Source of the DNA: Candidatus Avacholeplasma faecigallinarum | GTDB lineage: Bacteria > Bacillota_I > Bacilli_A > Acholeplasmatales > Anaeroplasmataceae | Direction of reading: 5' to 3' | DNA length: 8,303 nt | Assembly (NCBI GenBank): GCA_018715825.1 | Contig: DVKU01000133.1 | Location: 1 to 8,303, forward strand | In this document: piece after piece, positions 1-5,219 of the stretch | Numbering within the stretch: the stretch's first letter is position 1 | Layout: each line of letters starts with the position of its first letter | Position numbers and translations under genes: made by a program | The notes under the pieces: model-generated | The model's database searches: none | What the model was told of the DNA's origin: nothing | What the model saw: only the letters and a program-made list of their open reading frames with translations

Positions 1-57
1 AATCATTAAATAAAGATTAATAAACCTTTTTTATTTGACTATATTTTTAAATGTTTC

Positions 58-86
58 TTTATTTTCATACTTTGTTATGGTATAAT
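58..86 (+). promoter_or_regulatory. Extended -10 promoter for the membrane protein-transketolase unit
   Basis: A perfect TATAAT lies at 81-86, preceded by TG plus one base (78-80), which is an extended -10 element. Seventeen bases upstream is TTTATT (58-63), only a weak match to TTGACA, as is usual when the -10 is extended. Transcription would start near 93 and leave a leader of about 45 bases before the GTG start at 140. No other convincing promoter is visible before the transketolase gene, so both genes probably depend on this one. Confidence 0.65.
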
Positions 87-139
87 GTTTATATATTTTT
101 TATGAAAGGATACTAATAAAAGTATAAAAGGTGATATTT

Positions 140-901
140 GTGAGGATTAATCCAAAGCTTTATTCAGTTGCAGAAGGTATTCAACCAATTGAAACTCAAG
201 AGTTTGATAATCGTAAAATTGAACTTTATTATATGGGAGATTTTAATGGAGTTGAAGAAGAGTTTATCAATAAAGGACAATTTGCTGTCTGGTCTTCTGT
301 AGATGGAGTTAATTATAGATTGTTTTTAGAAAAGGGTTATTATGAAACTGTTGGAGAATTATATACTCTACAGGTTAATAAGATTTGGGTAGAATTTTGG
401 GATAAAACCGAGGTTATTTCGAAAAAGTTTTCACGCTACGTCATAATTCCTTTAATGGTAGTGGCATTAATCGCTTGTATAGGATCAATGTTTTTAGGTT
501 CTATAGGTAATTTTGTAGCTATTGGTATTTTGGTGGTTGCGTTTATAGCGATGATGGTTTGTAATTCTAAAACCAAGAAAAAAATAATGGCAGAAAATAT
601 TAATAGTAGAGATCAAATAATTAAATTGTTAGGTGAAAATAGATTTGATAAGCTTTTAGATGCTCAAAAGGAATATATGGATGATTACTATCAAAAACTA
701 TACCCTCAAGATGAAGAGGTAGAAAACAACGAAGATGAGAATAAATCTAACGAATCTGAAGAAAATAGTAATATAGAATATCAAGATTTAAATTTAAAAG
801 ATTCAAATGAAAATAATGAGATTAAAGATGAAAAGTTAGATTCTATTAGTGATGAAAATATAAGCGAAGTCGTAGATGAAACTAACAAAAAATCTGAGTA
901 A
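140..901 (+). CDS. Unrecognised two-helix membrane protein with acidic C-terminal tail
   Basis: I do not recognise this family. The 253-residue product has three visible parts. Residues 1 to about 95 form a soluble region with many aromatic and beta-prone stretches. Two hydrophobic segments follow (about 100-118 and 122-141), separated by a short Gly/Ser/Asn turn, which suggests a membrane hairpin. After a basic patch (SKTKKK) and a helical stretch, residues from about 190 to the end are a low-complexity tail very rich in Glu, Asp, Asn and Ser, probably disordered. There is no N-terminal signal peptide. I prefer the GTG at 140: the strong Shine-Dalgarno AAGGTGAT (128-135) lies six bases before it. 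The in-frame GTG at 131 sits inside that site and would add three residues. The gene ends 23 bases before the transketolase start, so the two are probably co-transcribed, but this does not reveal its role. The basic patch after the second helix favours both termini facing the cytoplasm (inference). Confidence 0.8.
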   Translation: MRINPKLYSVAEGIQPIETQEFDNRKIELYYMGDFNGVEEEFINKGQFAVWSSVDGVNYRLFLEKGYYETVGELYTLQVNKIWVEFWDKTEVISKKFSRYVIIPLMVVALIACIGSMFLGSIGNFVAIGILVVAFIAMMVCNSKTKKKIMAENINSRDQIIKLLGENRFDKLLDAQKEYMDDYYQKLYPQDEEVENNEDENKSNESEENSNIEYQDLNLKDSNENNEIKDEKLDSISDENISEVVDETNKKSE

Positions 902-924
902 TATTAGATTATAGGAGTAGTATA

Positions 925-2901
925 ATGAGTCAACAGGATATAAAATGTATTAACACCCTAAGAGTTTTAGGTGCTGAAATAATAAATCGTGCTAATAGTG
1001 GTCACCCCGGAATTGTTTTAGGTGCGGCCCCTATTTGTCATACTTTATTTACTAGACATTTAAATATAAATTCTTCAGATGAAGAATGGTTTAATCGTGA
1101 TCGCTTTGTTTTATCTGCAGGACATGGTTCGATTTTACTATATATGCTACTGCATTTAAGTGGTTATGCGATAACTATAGAGGATTTAAAGAATTTTAGA
1201 CAAAAAGGAAGTATTACTCCAGGTCATCCTGAGTATGGTCATACTCCTGGTGTTGAAATTACAACAGGACCACTTGGTCAAGGTATTGCCTCAGCCGTTG
1301 GATTTGCTATCGCTGAACAATATTTAGCTAGTAGATTTAATAAAAGTGATTTTGATATTATTAATCATTACACCTATGTATTATGTGGTGATGGTGATTT
1401 GCAGGAAGGAGTAGCTATGGAGGCTATTTCTTTAGCAGGTCATTTAGGTTTAGGTAAATTAATTCTTTTATATGATTCAAACGATGTTCAACTAGATGGT
1501 GATGTTTCACTAGCAAATAGTGAAAATACTCAAAAGAAATTTGAATCAATGGGTTGGCAATATCTTTTCGTATCCGATGGAAATAATGTTGATGATATTG
1601 ATAAGGCTATTGAATTTGCCAAGGAGTCAACAACAAAGCCTACTATAATTGAAATTAAAACAATTATTGGCTATGGTGCTCCAAATAGTGGTGAATCATC
1701 TGTACATGGCAAGCCTATGCCAGATGAGGATATCAAGGCTTTAAGAAAATTTTTAGGTTATAATGAAGCACCATTTGATATAGCTGATAGTGTTAGAGAT
1801 TTCTATACTGAGCATGTTATAAATAGAGGTAATAAAGAAGATTCATTGTGGAATGAAGAATTAAATAGGTATTCTAAGGCCTTCCCAGAAGATTATAAAT
1901 TACTTTGTGATTTTATGTATAATACAGTTAAAATTGATAATTTTGACGACTTACCTAAATATGAGCCTAATACTAAAGAATCAACTAGAAAAGTAATGGG
2001 TAAGGTTTTGGATTGGTTATCTATTAAGCTTCCTAATATTATTGGTGGTTCAGCAGATTTAACTGCCTCTACAATGGTTAAGGGAGCAGATGGAGTTTTT
2101 GGTCAAAATAATCCTCTTGGAAGAAATATCAAATTTGGTGTTCGTGAGCATGCTATGGCGGCAATCACTAATGGTATAACTCTTCATGGTGGATTAAGAG
2201 GCTTTTGTTCTGGTTTCTTTGTATTTAGCGACTATTTAAAGCCTGCTGTCCGTTTAGCTGCAATTATGCACTTACCTAGTTTATTTTTCTTTTCTCATGA
2301 TACTGTTTGTGTAGGAGAGGATGGTCCAACTCACCAGCCTGTTGAGCAATTAACTATGTTTAGAAGCATGCCTAATACTAATGTATTTAGACCTGCCGAT
2401 GCTACTGAAATGACTGCAGCTATGTTATATGCATTTAATGAAACTGATTGCCCTACTGTAATTGTATCTTCAAGACAGGCCTTGCCTAATTTAGAATGTA
2501 CAAGCTCTGAAGGAGTATCAAAAGGTGCATATATTGCTTTTGAACCAAAACATATACCTCAGTATGCCTTTGTTACTTGTGGCAGTGAATTGTCATTATG
2601 TCTTGAGGTAAGTAAGCGATTAGAAAAGGAAAGAATCTATGTTCGTGTTGTTTCTATGCCATCTATGTTTATTTTTGATAAACAGTCTGATGAGTATAAG
2701 GAATCAATTTTACCAAAAAGATTAAAAAAGACAATGGCTGTAGAAATGGGTTCATCAATGTCTTGGTATAAATATGCAGATAAGGTTCATGGAATAGATG
2801 TATTTGGTTCATCAATGCCTTTAAAATATATTTATGAGGAGTATGGCTTTACAGAAGATAATATCTACAATGAATTTAAAGCTATGTTACAAGATAAATA
2901 A
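925..2901 (+). CDS. tkt: Transketolase
   Basis: This is a thiamine-diphosphate enzyme of the non-oxidative pentose phosphate pathway that moves two-carbon ketol units between sugar phosphates in the cytoplasm. At 658 residues it is full length (E. coli TktA is 663). The N-terminal PP domain has NSGHPG (His27), SAGHGS (His67), PGHPE (His101) and the cofactor/metal motif GDGD at 155-158 with Asn186 in YDSND. His261 matches the substrate-contacting histidine of known enzymes. The Pyr domain has FGVREHAM with the catalytic glutamate at 408, then SHD (His458) and GEDGPTHQP (His470). The C-terminal domain runs from about 540 to the end. All expected active-site residues are present, so it should be active. 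The ATG at 925 has AGGAG seven bases upstream. A hairpin terminator follows the stop closely. The protein is a single chain, not the split N/C form found in some anaerobes. No transaldolase or other pathway gene is in the window. Confidence 0.97.
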   Translation: MSQQDIKCINTLRVLGAEIINRANSGHPGIVLGAAPICHTLFTRHLNINSSDEEWFNRDRFVLSAGHGSILLYMLLHLSGYAITIEDLKNFRQKGSITPGHPEYGHTPGVEITTGPLGQGIASAVGFAIAEQYLASRFNKSDFDIINHYTYVLCGDGDLQEGVAMEAISLAGHLGLGKLILLYDSNDVQLDGDVSLANSENTQKKFESMGWQYLFVSDGNNVDDIDKAIEFAKESTTKPTIIEIKTIIGYGAPNSGESSVHGKPMPDEDIKALRKFLGYNEAPFDIADSVRDFYTEHVINRGNKEDSLWNEELNRYSKAFPEDYKLLCDFMYNTVKIDNFDDLPKYEPNTKESTRKVMGKVLDWLSIKLPNIIGGSADLTASTMVKGADGVFGQNNPLGRNIKFGVREHAMAAITNGITLHGGLRGFCSGFFVFSDYLKPAVRLAAIMHLPSLFFFSHDTVCVGEDGPTHQPVEQLTMFRSMPNTNVFRPADATEMTAAMLYAFNETDCPTVIVSSRQALPNLECTSSEGVSKGAYIAFEPKHIPQYAFVTCGSELSLCLEVSKRLEKERIYVRVVSMPSMFIFDKQSDEYKESILPKRLKKTMAVEMGSSMSWYKYADKVHGIDVFGSSMPLKYIYEEYGFTEDNIYNEFKAMLQDK

Positions 2902-2908
2902 GTAAATT

Positions 2909-2936
2909 AAAAATCTTCAGTTTTGAAGATTTTTTT
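2909..2936 (+). terminator. Rho-independent terminator after transketolase
   Basis: A perfect inverted repeat, AAATCTTCA (2911-2919) and TGAAGATTT (2924-2932), has a four-base loop GTTT. It extends by two more A-T pairs and runs into a tract of seven T (2930-2936). It starts only a few bases after the transketolase stop, which fits a transcript end for that unit. The stem is AT-rich, and the flanking A-run could give weak function on the other strand. Confidence 0.85.
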
Positions 2937-2964
2937 AATTTATATAAAGATCTTTGGAAAAAAT

Positions 2965-2992
2965 AAATTAAAAAGCCACTATTGTAGCGGCT
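2965..2992 (-). terminator. Rho-independent terminator for the minus-strand operon
   Basis: Read on the minus strand, AGCCGCTA pairs with TAGTGGCT around a CAA loop (stem 2974-2992, with one G-U pair) and is followed at once by a run of five T and then an AT-rich stretch. On the plus strand the same position is an A-C mismatch with no T-run after it, so the element is clearly oriented for minus-strand transcripts. The only minus-strand genes upstream are the three-gene operon that ends at 3293, so this is its likely end, about 300 bases past the last stop codon. Confidence 0.75.
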
Positions 2993-3094
2993 ATAATTAT
3001 GAAATTTTTTAATATAATAATATTTTTAATATAGTATTTTTTTATTTTTATTCATATATAGTAATATAAGATAAATTTTATAAGGAATGATAAT

Positions 3095-3298
3095 ATGACT
3101 CAATGCTTTAAAATGGCTGAATTTCTTCAAACCTGCTACACCCAAAATAAACAAGTTAATTTAACCTATAGATTAAAAAATAAGACTAAGGATTATGTCG
3201 GTTTAATAGAACATCTTGATTTAATTTATAAAGAGCTATATTTATCTTCTAAGACTAAAATAGCTTTTAGACAAATTATAAAGGTAGAAGGATTATAA
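3095..3298 (+). CDS. Small conserved-looking protein, possible Sm-like/YolD-like fold
   Basis: The product is a 67-residue protein with no membrane segment and a mildly basic composition. After a short N-terminal helix (about 1-18) the pattern looks like a small beta barrel: VNLTYRLK, then DYVGLIEHLD, then KELYLSS, then IAFRQIIKVEG. This alternation, with a Gly-x-Ile-x-x-(Leu/Ile)-Asp turn and a final I-x-x-I/V motif, recalls Sm-like/YolD-like proteins, but this is pattern resemblance only and I assign no function. The ATG has AAGGA (3082-3086) eight bases upstream, which supports real translation. The upstream DNA is too AT-rich to choose a promoter; TATAAT occurs at 2992 and at 3013 without a good -35. 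Its stop overlaps the stop of the convergent crp-like gene by six bases (3293-3298), and I see no plus-strand terminator just after it. Confidence 0.6.
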   Translation: MTQCFKMAEFLQTCYTQNKQVNLTYRLKNKTKDYVGLIEHLDLIYKELYLSSKTKIAFRQIIKVEGL

Positions 3299-3967
3299 TT
3301 CCTCACTTAATTTCTTTTCATTTATAATGGTGTAAAGCTTATTTTGATTAGCTATTAACCCTTCTTGAATTAGCTTAGAAAGTTCTTTTGACAATGAAGG
3401 TCTTTCAACGTTTAAAAATAAAGCTAATTCAGTTTTAGTATAGTTAATTAAAAAAGTAGTTGCTTTTTTTTCTTTTGCTTGCATATATAAAAAAGCACAT
3501 AGCTTTTGTCTTATAGTTTTGTAAGATAAAAGTCTAATATGATTACTTTGTTCTATTGAATAGTCACTTATTAATGAAAGTATATTTTTCTGAATTGTAT
3601 CATTTTCCCTCATCATTTTTAATAGATCAAGTTTGCTAATTAAGGTTATAGTTGTTAAAGTTTCAGCATAAAATGAAGCTTTATAATACGGTAAAGATGA
3701 GAAAATTAATGACAAGCCTATAATTTCATTTTGATTAAGAATTCTTATAACTGTTTCATGACCATCCTGATAAAAGATTTTAGCTTTTACGCAACCACGT
3801 CTAATTATGGCTATCTTATCACAAAGAGCATTTTCTTCAAAAATTAATTCTTGACGAAAATATTCTTTGGTGATAGGCTTAATAGATTTTAATAAATTAT
3901 TTTTTTCCTCGGTAGAGACATTTTTAAAAATCATATTATTTAAGCAATTATAAATTTGCTTTTTCAT
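3293..3967 (-). CDS. Crp/Fnr-family transcriptional regulator
   Basis: This is a 224-residue DNA-binding regulator of usual family length. Residues 15 to about 115 form the cyclic-nucleotide-type beta-roll: IF near 42, IIRRGCVK at 54-61, then DG at 68-69 and a Gly-turn at 84. A long dimerisation helix follows (about 112-148), then a winged helix (about 150-215) with helix-turn-helix TKTELALFLNVERPSLSKEL at 177-196. The Arg-Ser pair that binds cAMP in E. coli CRP is absent, and the four cysteines (8, 49, 59, 157) do not form the Fnr cluster pattern, so the signal is unknown. In the recognition helix Arg189 matches CRP Arg180, while CRP Glu181 and Arg185 are replaced by Pro190 and Lys194. The gene overlaps the upstream gene by 20 bases. 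Its Shine-Dalgarno AAGGAGG directly abuts the ATG, an unusually short spacing; no better upstream start exists because an in-frame TAG lies close by. The promoter dyad at 8183-8204 may be its target (inference). Confidence 0.9.
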   Translation of the reverse strand: MKKQIYNCLNNMIFKNVSTEEKNNLLKSIKPITKEYFRQELIFEENALCDKIAIIRRGCVKAKIFYQDGHETVIRILNQNEIIGLSLIFSSLPYYKASFYAETLTTITLISKLDLLKMMRENDTIQKNILSLISDYSIEQSNHIRLLSYKTIRQKLCAFLYMQAKEKKATTFLINYTKTELALFLNVERPSLSKELSKLIQEGLIANQNKLYTIINEKKLSEEL

Positions 3968-5219
3968 CCTCCTTAATTCTTTCTCTTGCTATTGAAAGCA
4001 TTAATTTTATTCTATTTTCTTGATTTACTCTAGTAGCGGATGGATCATAGTCAATTGCCACTATGTTTGAATTTGGATGAATTGATTTAATTTTTTTCAT
4101 TACTCCCTTACCACAAATATGATTTGGTAGGCAACCAAATGGTTGAGTACAAACTATATTTTCATAGTTTGTTTCTATAAGCTCCATCATTTCAGCTGTT
4201 AATAGCCAGCCTTCTCCCATTTTTGTACCGTGAGATAGAACACCATTAGATAAATCTTTAGTGTGAGAGAAGTATTGCATAGGAGTAAATTTAGTTTTAG
4301 CTATGCTTTCAATCATAACCTTTTCACGACGTCTTAAATAACTAATGATTAATTTTGAAACATCCATTTTTAGTTTTGAGCCTTTATAAAATTTATAATC
4401 ATAAATACTATTATATAGGCAATACAATATAAAGCCATATAGTCCAGGAACCATTACCTCAGCTCCCTGAGAAACTAAAAATTCCTCCAGATGATTGTTG
4501 CCAAGTGGTGCATATTTTACATATATTTCTCCAACGATACCAACCTTTGGTTTGGCATGTGATAAGTCTAGCTTAATATTATCAAAGCTTTTAGCAATAT
4601 TGCGGATATTTTTCTTCATTTGGAAAAATGATACACCCTTATTGCTAGTAAATTGCTGCTTTAAATCTTCTATGATGCTAGTGGCTAATTTTTTTGATTC
4701 CCCTTTATTTACTTCATATGATCTAGTTTTATTATAAAGATACATAATTGTATCGCCATATGTCATGGCAGTTACAATCTTTTTTAAAAGTGAAAGGTTT
4801 AAGGAAAAACCACTATCCTTTTCTAGGTTAGAGGCATTAAGAGAAACAACAGGTATAAAGCCATATCCAGCTTTAACTAATGCCTTACGTAATAGGTGTA
4901 TATAATTAGAGGCTCTACATCCTCCACCAGTTTGAGTTATTAAAAGAACCACTTTATCTAAATCCTTGCGGTGATTTAAATTATCAATAAATTGGCCTAT
5001 AACTAATAGAGCAGGATAGCAGGTATCGTTATGAACGTATTTTAGTCCCTCTTCAACTACACTAGGTCCCTCGTTTTTCATTATTTCAACCTTATAACCC
5101 TCTAATTTTAATACAGCTTCAAATAAAGCCATATGAAATTCTAACATAGAAGGAATTAATATAGTGTGAGTTTTTTTCATGTCGGCAGTAAATTTAGGGT
5201 AATTATTTATTTCCTGCAT
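3948..5219 (-). CDS. 2-hydroxyacyl-CoA dehydratase-like protein, COG3581-type (second half of split giant protein)
   Basis: This 423-residue cytoplasmic protein matches the C-terminal third of the approximately 1,400-residue 'acyl-CoA dehydratase activase-related' proteins of anaerobes. Conserved landmarks are HNDTCYPA with Cys67, TGGGCRASNY with Cys101, a C-terminal cluster CTQPFGCLPNHICGKG (Cys357, Cys363, Cys369), and IDYDPSATRVNQENR near 389-403. Conserved cysteines of this kind in relatives of the HgdA/HgdB dehydratase fold suggest iron-sulphur ligands, but the cluster type and substrate are not known. The start overlaps the stop of the previous gene as TAATG, with AAAGGAGG seven bases before the ATG, so translation is probably coupled and the two proteins made in equal amounts. 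The first 14 residues are poorly conserved-looking, and Met14 (before KKTHTILIPS) is an alternative start, but it lacks the good ribosome binding site. Confidence 0.88.
   Translation of the reverse strand: MQEINNYPKFTADMKKTHTILIPSMLEFHMALFEAVLKLEGYKVEIMKNEGPSVVEEGLKYVHNDTCYPALLVIGQFIDNLNHRKDLDKVVLLITQTGGGCRASNYIHLLRKALVKAGYGFIPVVSLNASNLEKDSGFSLNLSLLKKIVTAMTYGDTIMYLYNKTRSYEVNKGESKKLATSIIEDLKQQFTSNKGVSFFQMKKNIRNIAKSFDNIKLDLSHAKPKVGIVGEIYVKYAPLGNNHLEEFLVSQGAEVMVPGLYGFILYCLYNSIYDYKFYKGSKLKMDVSKLIISYLRRREKVMIESIAKTKFTPMQYFSHTKDLSNGVLSHGTKMGEGWLLTAEMMELIETNYENIVCTQPFGCLPNHICGKGVMKKIKSIHPNSNIVAIDYDPSATRVNQENRIKLMLSIARERIKEDEKANL

Noticed and set aside
8..36. Possible terminator of a gene upstream of the window (AAATAAA ... 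TTTATTT)
   Set aside because: The seven-base stem is made only of A-T pairs with a 15-base loop and would be unstable.
49..70. Possible second Crp-type site upstream of the membrane-protein gene (AAATGT followed by TCATAC)
   Set aside because: Only the left arm fits; the right arm matches at just three of six positions. It is not distinguishable from background AT-rich sequence.
101..115. Tiny leader frame of four codons (ATG AAA GGA TAC TAA) before the membrane-protein gene
   Set aside because: It has no ribosome binding site, no run of regulatory codons and no attenuator hairpin near it. Chance explains it in AT-rich DNA.
2937..3094. Promoter of the small gene, or an RNA element, in the spacer after transketolase
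   Set aside because: Several TATAAT-like hexamers occur, but none has a -35 at proper spacing, and the only good hairpin is the minus-strand terminator. The composition is too AT-rich for a call.
4495..4737. 80-codon plus-strand reading frame
   Set aside because: It lies wholly inside the COG3581-like gene on the other strand, and its product has no recognisable features. It is a shadow.
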